Made by a program: the position numbers and the translations under genes. 64,000 nt of DNA from Ceratopteris richardii (lineage: Eukaryota > Streptophyta > Polypodiopsida > Polypodiales > Pteridaceae). Below are positions 12,283-25,800 of this stretch, piece after piece. The notes below the pieces were generated by a model. The model searched no databases, was not told where the DNA came from, and saw only the letters and a list, made by a program, of their open reading frames with translations. The DNA lies in the NCBI GenBank assembly GCA_020310875.1, contig CM035416.1, positions 74,731,483 to 74,795,482 of the forward strand. Direction: 5' to 3'. Each line of letters starts with the position of its first letter. The stretch's first letter is position 1.

Positions 12283-15200
12283 ATGGAAAATCAACATGGG
12301 AGATTGATTTTGTTCATCCATAGACAAATTGGACCGAGGTAACTACTCAGCTTGGTCACTTAGAATGGAAGCTTATCTTCAAGGAAGAAATCTCTATGGT
12401 TACCTAGAGGTGAGATGATGCCAATCCTCAGAAGCAATGGTCAACCAACACAAGAAGAACAAGAGGTTAAATACATGGTGCTCAAACGATGCTCTAGCAA
12501 GGTCATATATTCTTAATTCAATCTCTACTTTTTTACTTCCACACATCAAAAGAGACTTGGAATGCTCTTGAAGCATTCTTCTCATCAAGTACCAAGGCAA
12601 GGAAGAATCAACTGTGAATGGAATTCATCACACTTAAAAAGATGTCCAAGCAAAGTGTGACTAATTTTGTCACCAAAATGAAGGACATAGAATACCAACT
12701 TGGAAGCATAGGAGAAACAATTGATGAAGAGCAAATATTAAGGCAAGTGATCAATGGAATAAAGGCAAATGACAGATGGGAAGCATTCACTGCAGCCATG
12801 GACCTATACATGGACATGCAAGTTCCTAATTTCAACACCCTCATGTAAAAATTGTTCACACATGAGCCAAAGCTTATGAAGAACGGATCAAACTCAAAAG
12901 TTAATCAATCCTTTTCTCTCTATATAGATAAGAACAAGAATAAAGATAGTATAGGAAAAGGTAAAAAGTCAGACGATGAAGGTAGTACCTCTCAAGCAAA
13001 CTTTGCAAGAAGAGGTAGAGGCTCAAGAGGAAGAGGTAGATGAGGAAGGTAAGGCAAGGGCAGAGCTAAAATCTCATCTCCATGTGCCATATGTGGCTTA
13101 ACTAATCACATAACTCAGAATCGTTTCAAGAATCCTAGGAACCAAAGAGGAAGAGGTTACAATAGAGGAGGCTATGGAAGCTAAAGAGTTATATTTAACA
13201 AAAAAAATAGTTACAACAACAACGATAACAACAACAAATCATACAATAACACCAACTACTAAGGAGGATATAGAGGAAGAAGAGACTACAACAATTATGC
13301 AAATGATCAAGCACAAGAAGATTCACTTCTTCTGATGAAAATGACCATGAAGCAAGGTAAATTAGATGAACATGTATTCTATATAGACTCATGTGCTCAA
13401 ATCATGTAGTATGGAATGTAGCTCTACTCTCAGACTTGGAGGATCCAAGGAATTGACATGAAGTCCAAATAGGAGATGACACAAGGCATCCAGTGGAGAA
13501 GATAGGCAATGTGAAGACTTTAGATGGTAATATAAACCTATTGAGCAAGGTATTGTATGTGCCAACTATTGCCAAAAATCTCATAAGTGTAGGTCAGATT
13601 GTTGAGAAAGGATTGCAAGTTAGATTCAAAAAGAATGGAGCATTTGTTCGGGATCCACACCAAGATTCAAGAGAATAGAAAGACAAGAAAAATCAAGTAA
13701 ATTATTTAGATTTGAACTCTAAGATACCATAAATATTGCATTGTTTAATTATGGTAGCCTCAAAGTGTACTTGGTCTTGCAAACATCTCCAAACAACACA
13801 TGATCTACAAATGTAGTGCTTGTCAATTTGGCAAGTCTCACAGACAACCATTCACAAAGAAGGGATACATTCATGGAGACCTATTGGAGCTAGTCCATAC
13901 AGATGTATGGGGACCAAACAAGGAGCCTTCAATCTTTGGATCCAAGTATTATGTGTCATTCATTGATGATCATAGCAGATGATCATTGATGATCATAGCA
14001 GATGATCATTGATGATCATAGCAGATGATCATTGATGATCATAGCAGATGATCATTGATGATCATAGCAGATGGACAATGCTATACTTTATGAGGCATAA
14101 AGATGAAGTGTTTTCATCTCTCAAGAAACACCTAGCACCTGTAGAAAATCAAACAAGGAAAACCTTGAAGAGACTAAGGTCAGATGGAGGGGGACAATAT
14201 TTCTCCCATGACTTTGATTCTTATCTCCAAGAGAGAGGAATCATAAGAGAAATTACTACTAGGTATACTCTAGGGAAAAATGGAGTGGTAGAAAGGAGAA
14301 ATAGAATCATAGTGGAGGCCGCAAGGTCAATGTTAAATGAGAAAAAATTACCCAACTACTTGTGGACATAGGCTATATCCACAACCACATATCTGATTAA
14401 TAGACTCCATCAAAATCATTGGGATGACACCATATGAAGCATCAAATGGTAGAAGACCTAGCCTTGATCATTGCAAGATTTTTGGATGCATAGCATATGC
14501 ACACATACCTTCATAAGTCAGAGGCAAATTAGATCCAAAGGTAGAGAAATGCATCTTTATTGGTTACGAACTTAATTAGAAAGGTTAGAGGCTATACAAT
14601 CCAAGCAACAAAGGATTCATTGTAAGTAGATATGTTGTGTTTGATGAAACAAATCTTGGTTTGAAGATGATTGGAGGAAAATCAAACTTCCCTAGGATCT
14701 ATGGGGATACTTTCCAACATTATCAAAGAGGAATGAGAATATAATTGAAGCATCAAGTGATTTTGATGATGAACAGAAGACTCCAAGAAGGGAAATCAAT
14801 TCTTGGAACTCCAAAGGCAAAGCTAAAGTGAAGGAGTTGAGATATGTGGGAGAATCTTCTCATCAAACTATAAGAAGGTCTACTAGGGAGAAAAGGAAGC
14901 CAGAAAGGTATGGCTATGATACTTCTTTGGTCATTAAGCATTCAATATACATAACACAAGATTCAAACTCTAAAGAACCATCTACATATGAAGAAGTCAA
15001 GAAGAAATCAGAATGGACAAGTGCCATGGAAGAAGAAATAGAAGCCCTAAAAGTTAACCAAACTTGGGAATTGATACACAAGACACCATCCATGAAGGTC
15101 ACTGGATCAAGGTGGATATACAAGGTAAAGAATAATTATAATGGCTTAATTAATGGGTACAAAGCAAGTTTGGTAGCCAAATGATTCGCACAAAGTCAAG

Positions 15201-15640
15201 GTATTGATTATGAAGAAACATTTTCACCTATTGCAAAAATGCCTACTATCAGAGTACTTATGAGTGTTGCATCTTCCAAGAATTGGAAGACATATCACAT
15301 GGATGTTAAAAAATCCTTTCTAAATGGTTGGATTTTATAGGAGGTATACATGGCCCAACCTCCTCGTTTTGAAGATCAAACACGTGAACATGTATGTAGG
15401 TTGTGGAATGCCTTGTATGGCTTGCAGCAAGATCCTATCTATCATGCCATGAGTAAACATATAGAATTTCATAACCATTATGTCAGAGAGAAGATCATGA
15501 GTGAGGCAATACAACTCTCATATGTGTCAACTCAACAACAATGTGGAGATATGATGACAAAGGCTTTGGATGGAAGCAAGTCAATCAGATTCAAATTAAT
15601 GATTACATTGCAAGAGACCATGAAGGATTGGGGACTCAAG
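12283..15640 (+). pseudogene. gag-pol pseudogene of the split copia element
   Basis: Starts at an ATG two bases after the primer site. The gag domain is clearest at 12618-12848. The zinc knuckle near 13081-13123 reads C-AI-C-GLTN-H-ITQN-R, so the last Cys of CCHC is replaced by Arg. The protease is damaged to YIDSCA near 13381. GAG-pre-integrase and integrase remain at about 13800-14370, with RSDGGGQY near 14180. Reverse transcriptase is present at 14980-15440 up to ALYGLQQ. It then jumps straight to the end of RNase H (HAMSKHIEFHNHYV, near 15445), so the YVDD box and most of RNase H are deleted. A 23-bp tandem expansion in integrase and many stops add to the damage. Not functional. Confidence 0.9.
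13961..14075 (+). repeat. 23-bp tandem repeat inside integrase, five copies
   Basis: The unit CATTGATGATCATAGCAGAT plus three bases starts at 13961, 13984, 14007, 14030 and 14053. It corresponds to the integrase segment encoding FIDDHSR. Four extra copies add 92 bases, which is not a multiple of three, so the frame is broken here. Confidence 0.93.
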
Positions 15641-15662
15641 CCTCTTAGGTTTGAGGGGGAGA

Positions 15663-16268
15663 TGTTGCTGCAATTAGCAAGACTAATTGCACTGCCTAAA
15701 CCTTAGGACTACACATTCATTTAGCTCTACACACGAGAGAACCACACATGAACTCATGCTCGTCAATTTGAGCATATTTACTTTGGATAAATGTAAATAC
15801 CAAGAGAATAAGGAATCTCGTGAAGTTAGGAAGCTAACACCATGACTCATGTGGTAGGAAGAATCAATTCAAATAATCCCTTAACTATAGGATCATGTTT
15901 AGGTGAGGGAACATTCAAATTTAAATCCTAGAGATGTGTATAAATACACATACTTGTAGTCACAAGGATAGAGAGCTATTCTGAGAAGCATTGAGCTACA
16001 GACATGAGCTTACATTTAGCTCACACTACGTATGTGTAACACTAAACTTCCCTTGTATCGTATGTTCATTAGCTTATACATTTTGATACATTTCTTCAAT
16101 TATATTTCTGCCTACTCTCTACTGGTGCATCTTCTTCATTACAATGATCTTGTGGAATCAATTTCTCTATGTGTACTTACTCGTTTGATAAAGTTTAACT
16201 TGCCATAGGTAGAGTGAAATGTCCAGTGTTTGCATATAGATTTTCATCAAGTTTGGTTTAGTACATCT
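15663..16268 (+). repeat. 3' LTR of the split copia element, left part
   Basis: Starts TGTTGCTGCAATTAGC after the purine run GAGGGGGAGA and matches 11218 onward. The last five bases, CATCT at 16264-16268, are the target duplication of the nested insertion. Confidence 0.9.
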
Positions 16269-17331
16269 TGTTGATGTATGAAACACCACAAGAAATGAAT
16301 TAATTTGACACTAGAACACCTCTATGGTCACCATTAACTCATTGCCACTCCAAACTTTGAGAAATGATAGCCTAAAGTGAGAACTTTGCTTCTACAGAAA
16401 TTCCTAGTCACCGAAATGACATACCTTCAGTATTTTGCTAATTTCTCCTAGCTCAAGTATTATTTCTCCATGACACTTTATATGCTGAAACTAGAAGAGT
16501 AGAGCTTTCCAACAAGCTATCATATTGCATCAAACGGATCTCTAGAACTCAAGTTATGGCCTTCACAAGATGACCCTGTATGAGCTTCCAAAACTAGAAA
16601 CTTTGCCTGTTTTAGTATTCCTGGTGTCCAAAAATAAAAAATTCGATGCCTAGCATCGAATTTCAGTCCAAGTCGATGCCAGGCATCGACTTTGGGCTTT
16701 TTTTGGCTATTTTTCTGCACCAGAAACACTCTATTTTACACACACATGAAGAAGATGACTTATATGCTAGAAGTCGATGCCGGGCATCCATTTTATGCTG
16801 GAACTCGATGCCAGGCATCGAGTTGCTCCACAAACTTCATAGTTTTAGAAGATTCAACAACAGTTAACACACAGAGAATGAAAAAATGACTTATCAGCCA
16901 AGATTCGATGCCAGGCATCGAATTGCTCAGAAAAATTGAACTTTTGAATTCATCACACAGTAGGCAAGCATGGAGATGATGGAGAGAAACTCATACACAG
17001 AACTTTACTCAGTTCTTTCTAATAGCTATGAAAACTCAGAAGTTTTACAGATGCTTTCTCACTCAGAGAAGCCCGACTATACTCAGTCGTATAAAATGAA
17101 CTCCTTCTTCTACTTCTTCTCTCTCACTCTCTCTCTCACCGCGTCAGTTGATACAAACTAACTTATATAGATTTTCGTATTCTCGTGATTTTAAAAAACT
17201 TCTAGAACTAAAGTGAACTAACTTTACAAATATGATACATTTGTGAATTTGTCCCTTCACATAGGCATGGGGTTTTCTTCTAAAGCTTTGACCTTCAAAT
17301 ATATGTCCAATTAGTGAGTGTTTCTCCAACA
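16269..17331 (-). repeat. LTR 1 of the tandem copia array (3' LTR of unit 1)
   Basis: A 1063-bp LTR, near-identical to 21770-22828 and 27167-28228. On the minus strand CTATATAAGT at 17170-17161 is a likely TATA box. The segment downstream of it holds five palindromes of the type TCGATGCCAGGCATCGA (16642-16923). Confidence 0.93.
16642..16923. promoter_or_regulatory. cluster of five GATGCC/GGCATC palindromes in LTR 1
   Basis: Inverted repeats at 16642-16660, 16671-16691, 16774-16789, 16804-16822 and 16903-16923. All share the core GATGCC-N-GGCATC or a one-base variant, with 5-10 base arms. The cluster recurs in LTR 2 (22142-22423) and LTR 3 (27539-27820). It lies downstream of the TATA box, so it should be in the transcribed leader. 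The function is unknown; structured RNA or protein-binding sites are both possible. Confidence 0.75.
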
Positions 17332-17341
17332 ACTCCCCCTC
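17332..17341 (-). other. polypurine tract, unit 1
   Basis: On the minus strand, a GAGGGGGAGTT-type tract sits next to the LTR 1 start, directly after the end of pol. Confidence 0.85.
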
Positions 17342-17368
17342 AATCACTAATTGACATTCCCTGTTTCT

Positions 17369-20300
17369 TCATATCATCTTCTTTTCTTTTACTCCTGCCA
17401 TGCTTTTGAATCTGCTGGTCTTCACACCATCCAAGCTCTTTGTCATTATGTCTGCTAACTGATCTTTAGTAGAAATGTACTCCACTTCAATCTCCTTCTC
17501 CATTACCTTTTCTCTGAGAAAATGATACTGTATCTCTATGTGCTTTGTCCTTGCATGAAATACTGGATTTGCTGCAAGATAAAGTGAACTCATATTATCT
17601 CCATGTATTGTAGGTGTACCTTGATCAATGCCTAAGCTCTTGAACAATGTCTGCATCCATATGACTTCCTTAGCTGCTTCCACAAGTCCTTTGTACTCTA
17701 CTTCAGTTGATGATAATACTACTGTATGTTGTTTCTTTGAACACCAACTTACAAGCTTATCACCAATATATATCATGTAACCATGAGTTGATCTTCTGTC
17801 ATCTTGATTACCTGCCCAATCTGAATCACTATAGGCTCTCAACTTCAAATCTGATGTAAAAGGATAATATAATCCTTCCTTTATAGTTCCTTTGATATAT
17901 CTGAGAACTCTTTGACCTGCAATCCAATGTGGGTCCTTTGGACAATGCATGAATTGTGACAAAACTCCCACTGCATAACTAAGATCAAGTCTTGTTAGTG
18001 TAGCATAAATCAAACTACCCACAAGAGATTGATACTTCCTTATATCTTTGTAGTCTGCACCATCATATTTACTGAGCTTGTGATTAACTTCAAGTGGAGT
18101 TGAAGCTTCTCTACAATTTTCCATATCAAACTTCTTCAACAAGTTCAGAAGATACCTTTCTTGTGACACATATATGCCATGATCTGTATAAGTAACTTCC
18201 ATTCCAAGAAAGTATGATAACTTTCCTAGGTCACTGATCTTGAATTCTTTTTCAAGCAATCTCTTTACCTCCTTGATTCCTTCATCTGAAGTACCTGTGA
18301 TTATAATGTCATCTACATAAATACAAATGTAGATTGTACCTTCCTCTGTTCTTCTGATAAGTAGACTTGGGTCTGCTTTTGAACTTTGATATCCAAGATC
18401 ATTGAGATACTTCACCAGTCTATAGTTCCAAGCTCTTGGAGCTTGCTTCAATCCATACAAATTCTCAACCTGCAAACAAAATTTGGATACCTGGAATCTA
18501 TAAATCCTTGAGGTTGTTCCATGTATACCTCATCTGATATGTATCCATTCAAGAATGCATTCTTTATATCCAATTGACTTAGGGTCCATCCTTTTGAAGC
18601 TGCAATAGCAATGATTGTCCTTATAGTTGACATCTTAGCTACGGGACTGAATGTCTCATCATAATCTATGCCATAGGTCTGGGCATAGCCTTTCACCACC
18701 AATCTAGCTTTGTATCTGGCTATACTTCCATCTGCAAGCTTCTTCACTTTATAAACCCATTTATTTCCAATTACTTTCTTACCATTTGGTTTAGGAACAA
18801 GTTCCCATGTCTTGTTCTCCTCCAGTGCATTGAACTCTTCCTTCATTGCTTCTTCCCATTGCTTCTTACCTTTAGCTTCATCATAGTTCTGGGGTTCTTC
18901 ATCATCTTTGACCATATATGCATAGTTCTTCTGAGTTATGTAAGAAGTATCATAAGAATACCTTTCTGGTTGTCTTCTAGTCCTGCTTGACCTTCTTGGT
19001 TCACATTCTTCATAAGTGTCTGGATACACTTCTTCATCGAATATAGGAGCTTCTTCATTTCTTCTTGTTAATCCACTTGTGGATGTACTTGCTTGCATAT
19101 AGTCTTCATCTCTATTTACCTGCACAATTGATTTTCCTTTCTCACATCTTCTTACCTCTTCTTCAAATTCTTCAGCTGTATGACTTTGATCTACATACCA
19201 ACTTTTCTGTTCATCAAATGTAACATCTCTAGAAACAATAAATTGTTTTGTTAGAGGATTCCACAACCTGTAACCCATCTGCTTTTCATCATAACCAATG
19301 AACACATATTTTTCTGCCTTTGGTTCAAGTTTATGCCTAAGTTGTGATGGCACATAAGCATATGCAATTGATCCAAACACTCTACAATGATCTAGTGTTG
19401 GTTTCTTACCCCACCAAGCTTCATATGGAGTCATTCCATTTAGAGTTGCACATGGTAATCTATTCACAAGATATGTAGCTGTATTTACAGCCTCAGCCCA
19501 AAGATAATTTGGACAGTTCTTCTCCTTTAGCATAGCTCTAGCAAACTCAACCAAAGTCCTGTTCCTTCTTTCTGCTACACCATTTTGTTGTGGTGTATAC
19601 CTGCAAGTTATTTCTCTCTTAATACCTGCATTCCAAAGATAATCATTGAACTCTTGGGAGAAATATTCTCCCCCTCCATCAGACCTCAGTCTCTTAAGCT
19701 TTTGACCTGTGACTCTCTCTGCATATGCATGAAAATGCTTGAAAGCTCCAAACACTTCTGATCTTTCCTTCAAAACATATAATGTTATCCATCTTGTAGC
19801 ATCATCAATGAAAAGAACATAGTACCTTGAGCCATTGATAGATCCTTCTTTTGTTGGTCCCCATACATCTGTATGAATAAGCTCTAGTAATCCATCATGT
19901 TTGAATCCTTTCTTCTGAAATGGTAACCTGTGTGCTTTACCCATTTGACATGCTTCACATTTATAAACCATATGTTGACTTTGCACATTTGGTAATCCTA
20001 GTACAGACTGATTAGCAACCATAGCTTTAATTCCTCTTTCATTAAAGTGACCTAATCTCTTATGCCAGAGATCAAGTTCTGTAATCACTCCTTCACCATG
20101 TGTGAGCAAAGCTTGACCAATGTTCCCTTGCACTCTTAAAGTAAAGAGTCTACCTTCTTTCTTACCAGAGACAATCTGATTATATCCATTCTCTGGATCT
20201 TCCACAAATACTCCTTCATTTGTAAACCTGACTTGAAAACCTTTTTCAACTATCTGTCCCAAACTAATCAAGTTTTTAGGTATTGTTGGAACATACAAAA

Positions 20301-21558
20301 CATTGGTTAGCAAATCTGCTCCACTCTTGCATTTCACTTTTCCAATTGAATGTACACTATGTCTTGTATTATCACCAGTTTGAACTGTGTGACTAGAAAT
20401 GCCTTTTTCCAATTCTGACATCAATTTTATGTTTCCTGACAAATGATTAGAACATCCAGAGTCAATGTAAAATACCTTTAAATCTTCTTTATCTCATGTG
20501 TTGATTGAGTTCATCATCAATGATGTATGACTTTCATTCTGTGTGTCATTTGCATAGTTGTAGTAGGTGGTGTTGTAGGATTGATTTTGTCCCCAACTTC
20601 TTCCTCCACCTCTACCATAGCCTCCTCTTTGACTTTGTCTACATCTTTGGAAATTACTTTGATATCTTCCACCTCGGCCTCTGCTATTGTTGTTTTGATT
20701 CTGGTTTGATCCTTGTTGGTTGTGCCAACAGTCATGAGCCAAATGATTACTCAATCCACAGATCCAGCAAGCCTTTTTGTTGTTATTTTGATTACCTCTT
20801 CCTCTTCCAAAACCTCTTGTTCTTCCTCTGCCAGTGCCTTTACCTCTTGCATAATAAGCTTGAGAACTAGACTCCTCTTCATCCTTTGCTTTACCTTTAT
20901 CTCCTTTCTTCTTGTTCTTCATGTACATTGCAGAACTTTGTCCTTTATCTCCATCTCCCTTCAAGTCTTGCTCATATGTGAGCATCAAACCAAGCAACTG
21001 GTTCAAATCTGGAACATAATGATTTAATGAAAGTTCTGTTGATAAGACAAAAGGTTTCCACCTTTCATCCCCTCTCAAACCTGCAAGTAGCTGAGCAATC
21101 AATCTGTGATCTTCAACATCTTCATCTATGGATCCAAGACTATCTGCAAGATCCTTCATCTTAGTGACATAATCACTAATGGTTTGACTTGGCTTCTTCT
21201 TGAATGTTGTAAACTCTGACCATAGACTTGCTTTCCGTGCTTTAGTAGTACTTTGGAAATGATACTCCAATGCATTCCATATATCTTCAGATGATTCCAA
21301 TCCTCTGATGTGTGGTAGCAAATGATCAGAGATTGTATTGTAGATGTAGGCTTTTGCACTTGCATCCTTCTTCTGCCAATGCTTTAAAGCATCTAGTTCG
21401 TCTTTCTTTGGTCGGCTTTCATCTTCAAATACTGGCTTCTCTTCTTCACCTGTAACATATATCATGAGATCCTTACTCATAAGTAAGGCTTCCATTCTCA
21501 TTACCCATGCGGGGTAATTATCTCTGTCCAGTTTGTCAATGGAAATATGATCTGCCAT
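17369..21558 (-). pseudogene. gag-pol pseudogene, tandem unit 1
   Basis: Reads from ATG at 21558 (MADHISIDKLD) through the gag domain, the zinc knuckle CWICGLSNHLAHDC, protease (DSGCSNH), GAG-pre-integrase, integrase (HTDVWGP, RSDGGGEY, AERRN), reverse transcriptase (YVDD) and RNase H (DSDWAGNQDD). Two lesions are visible. TGA at 20496-20494 lies between gag and protease, where unit 2 has TCA. A four-base deletion near 18465-18475 shifts the frame before the YGLKQAPRAW motif. Otherwise the length matches the intact 1390-residue polyprotein of this group. The ATG was preferred over an upstream in-frame TTG because copia gag normally starts with Met-x-x-x-I/L-x-K-L-D. Confidence 0.92.
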
Positions 21559-21755
21559 AGTTCTTTCCTTCTGCTGCAACCTGTGAGCTTAAAGGATAAA
21601 GGATAATACCTTTTGAAGTTCTTTGTGTATGAGGATACTTTTGAAGTAACCTTTTGATGCCTTGTGTCTTCAAATGCTTCACCTTTCAAACTTTAATGGA
21701 AAACTTTACAAAACTTCTCGTACCTTTGTCGTCTTCTGCTCTCGAGAATCTTTCT

Positions 21756-21767
21756 GCTCTGATACCA
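21756..21767 (-). other. primer-binding site, unit 1
   Basis: GCTCTGATACCA on the plus strand is TGGTATCAGAGC in element orientation, two bases from the central LTR. Confidence 0.92.
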
Positions 21768-21769
21768 CT

Positions 21770-22828
21770 TGTTGATGTATGAAATACCACAAGAAATGAA
21801 TTAATGTGACACTAGAACACCTCTATGGTCACCATTAACTCATTGCCACTCCAAACTTTGAGAAATGATAGCCTAAAGTGAGAACTTTGCTTCTACAGAA
21901 ATTCCTAGTCACCGAAATGACATACCTTGAGTATTTTGCTAATTTCTCCTAGCTCAAGTATTATTTCTCCATGAAACTTTATATGCTGAAACTAGAAGAG
22001 TAGAGCTTTCCAACAAGCTATCATATGCATCAAACGGATCTCTAGAACGCAAGTTATGGCCTTCACAAGATGACCCTGTATGAGCTTCCAAAACTGGAAA
22101 CTTTGCCTGTTTTAGTATTCCTGGTGTCCAAAAATAAAAAATTCGATGCCTAGCATCGAATTTCAGTCCAAGTCGATGCCAGGCATCAACTTTGGGCTTT
22201 TTTTGGCTATTTTTCTGCACCAGAAACATTCTATTTTACACACACATGAAGAAGATGACTTATATGCTAGAAGTCGATGCCGGGCATCCATTTTATGCTG
22301 GAACTCAATGCCAGGCATCGAGTTGCTCCACAAACTTCATATTTTTAGAAGATTCAACAACAGTTAACACACAGAGAATGAAAAAATGACTTATCAGCCA
22401 AGATTCGATGCCAGGCATCGAATTGCTCAGAAAAATTGAACTTTTGAATTCATCACACAGTAGGCAAGCATGGAGATGATGGAGAGAAACTCATACACAA
22501 AACTTTACTCAGTTCTTTCTAATAGCTATGAAAACTCAGAAGTTTTACAGATGCTCCACTCAGAGAAGCCCGACTATACTCAGTCGTATAAAATGAACTC
22601 CTTCTTCTACTTCTTCTCTCTCACTCTCTCTCTCACCGCGTCAGTTGATACAAACTAACTTATATAGATTTTCGTATTCTCGTGATTTTAAAAAACTTCT
22701 AGAACTAAAGTGAACTAACTTTACAAATATGATACATTTGTGAATTTGTCCCTTCACATAGGCATGGGGTTTTCTTCTAAAGCTTTGACCTTCAAATATA
22801 TGTCCAATTAGTGAGTGTTTCTCCAACA
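21770..22828 (-). repeat. LTR 2, shared central LTR of the tandem array
   Basis: A 1059-bp LTR that serves as 5' LTR of unit 1 and 3' LTR of unit 2. It has the same TGTTGATG/CCAACA ends as its sisters. Two of the palindromes carry single-base changes (near 22190 and 22306). A three-base loss near 22556 distinguishes it from LTR 1. Confidence 0.93.
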
Positions 22829-22865
22829 ACTCCCCCTCAATCACTAATTGACATTCCCTGTTTCT

Positions 22866-25800
22866 TCATATCATCTTCTTTTCTTTTACTCCTGCCATGC
22901 TTTTGAATCTGCTGGTCTTCACACCATCCAAGCTCTTTGTCATTATGTCTGCTAACTGATCTTTAGTAGAAATGTACTCCACTTCAATCTCCTTCTCCAT
23001 TACCTTTTCTCTGAGATAATGATACTGTATCTCTATGTGCTTTGTCCTTGCATGAAATACTGGATTTGCTGCAAGATAAAGTGAACTCATATTATCTCCA
23101 TGTATTGTAGGTGTACCTTGATCAATGCCTAAGCTCTTGAACAATGTCTGCATCCATATGACTTCCTTAGCTGCTTCCACAAGTCCTTTGTACTCTGCTT
23201 CAGTTGATGATAATGCTACTGTATGTTGTTTCTTTGAACACCAACTTACAAGCTTATCACCAATATATATCATGTAACCATGAGTTGATCTTCTGTCATC
23301 TTGATTACCTGCCCAATCTGAATCACTATAGGCTCTCAACTTCAAATCTGATGTAAAAGGATAATATAATCCTTCCTTTATAGTTCCTTTGATATATCTG
23401 AGAACTCTTTGACCTGCAATCCAATGTGGGTCCTTTGGACAATGCATGAATTGTGACAAAACTCCCACTGCATAACTAAGATCAGGTCTTGTTAGTGTAG
23501 CATAAATCAAACTACCCACAAGAGATTGATACTTCCTTATATCTTTGTAGTCTGCACCATCATATTTACTGAGCTTGTGATTAACTTCAAGTGGAGTTGA
23601 AGCTTCTCTACAATTTTCCATATCAAACTTCTTCAACAAGTTCAGAAGATACCTTTCTTGTGACACATATATGCCATGATCTGTATAAGTAACTTCCATT
23701 CCAAGAAAGTATGATAACTTTCCTAGGTCACTGATCTTGAATTCTTTTTCAAGCAATCTCTTTACCTCCTTGATTCCTTCATCTGAAGTACCTGTGATTA
23801 TAATGTCATCTACATAAATACAAATGTAGATTGTACCTTCCTCTGTTCTTCTGATAAGTAGACTTGGGTCTGCTTTTGAACTTTGATATCCAAGATCATT
23901 GAGATACTTCACCAGTCTATAGTTCCAAGCTCTTGGAGCTTGCTTCAATCCATACAATGCTCTTCTCAACCTGCAAACAAAATTTGGATACCTGGAATCT
24001 ATAAATCCTTGAGGTTGTTCCATGTATACCTCATCTGATATGTATCCATTCAAGAATGCATTCTTTATATCCAATTGACTTAGGGTCCATCCTTTTGAAG
24101 CTGCAATAGCAATGATTGTCCTTATAGTTGACATCTTAGCTACGGGACTGAATGTCTCATCATAATCTATGCCATAGGTCTGGGCATAGCCTTTCACCAC
24201 CAATCTAGCTTTGTATCTGGCTATACTTCCATCTGCAAGCTTCTTCACTTTATAAACCCATTTATTTCCAATTACTTTCTTACCATTTGGTTTAGGAACA
24301 AGTTCCCATGTCTTGTTCTCCTCCAGTGCATTGAACTCTTCCTTCATTGCTTCTTCCCATTGCTTCTTACCTTTAGCTTCATCATAGTTCTGGGGTTCTT
24401 CATCATCTTCGACCATATATGCATAGTTCTTCTGAGTTATGTAAGAAGTATCATAAGAATACCTTTCTGGTTGTCTTCTAGTCCTGCTTGACCTTCTTGG
24501 TTCACATTCTTCATAAGTGTCTGGATACACTTCTTCATCAAATATAGGAGCTTCTTCATTTCTTCTTGTTAATCCACTTGTGGATGTACTTGCTTGCATA
24601 TAGTCTTCATCTCTATTTACCTGCACAATTGATTTTCCTTTCTCACATCTTCTTACCTCTTCTTCAAATTCTTCAGCTGTATGACTTTGATCTGCATACC
24701 AACTTTTCTGTTCATCAAATGTAACATCTCTAGAAACAATAAATTGTTTTGTTAGAGGATTCCACAACCTCTAACCCATCTGCTTTTCATCATAACCAAT
24801 GAACACATATTTTTCTGCCTTTGGTTCAAGTTTATGCCTAAGTTGTGATGGCACATAAGCATATGCAATTGATCCAAACACTCTACAATGATCTAGTGTT
24901 GGTTTCTTACCCCACCAAGCTTCATATGGAGTCATTCCATTTAGAGCTGCACATGGTAATCTATTCACAAGATATGTAGCTGTATTTACAGCCTCAGCCC
25001 AAAGATAATTTGGACAGTTCTTCTCCTTTAGCATAGCTCTAGCAAACTCAACCAAAGTCATGTTCCTTCTTTCTGCTACACCAGTTTGTTGTGGTGTATA
25101 CCTGCAAGTTATTTCTCTCTTAATACCTGCATTCCAAAGATAATCATTGAACTCTTGGGAGAAATATTCTCCCCCTCCATCAGACCTCAGTCTCTTAAGC
25201 TTTTGACCTGTGACTCTCTCTGCATATGCATGAAAATGCTTGAAAGCTCCAAACACTTCTGATCTTTCCTTCAAAACATATAATGTTATCCATCTTGTAG
25301 CATCATCAATGAAAAGAACATAGTACCTTGAGCCACTGATAGATCCTTCTTTTGTTGGTCCCCATACATCTGTATGAATGAGCTCTAGTAATCCATCATG
25401 TTTGAATCCTTTCTTCTGAAATGGTAACCTGTGTGCTTTACCCATTTGACATGCTTCACATTTATAAACCATATGTTGTAATCACTCCTTCACGATGTGT
25501 GAGCAAAGCTTGACCAATGTTCCCTTGCACTCTTAAAGTAAAGAGTCTACCTTCTTTCTTACCAGAGACAATCTGATTATATCCATTCTCTGGATCTTCC
25601 ACAAATACTCCTTCATTTGTAAACCTGACTTGAAAACCTTTTTCAACTATCTGTCCCACACTAATCAAGTTTTTAGGTATTGTTGGAACATACAAAACAT
25701 TGGTTAGAAAATCTGCTCCACTCTTGCATTTCACTTTTCCAATTGAATGTACACTATGTCTTGTATTATCACCAGTTTGAACTGTGTGACTAGAAATGCC

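Noticed and set aside
16642..16923. CRISPR-like array of palindromic repeats
   Set aside because: Repeats are unevenly spaced, lie inside LTRs of a plant retrotransposon and vary in their outer arms. No cas genes, and the organism is eukaryotic.
20505..21027. Plus-strand frames opposite gag in the tandem copia unit
   Set aside because: Shadow frames of the minus-strand gag and Gly/Arg-rich linker; Ser/Cys-rich with no family features.
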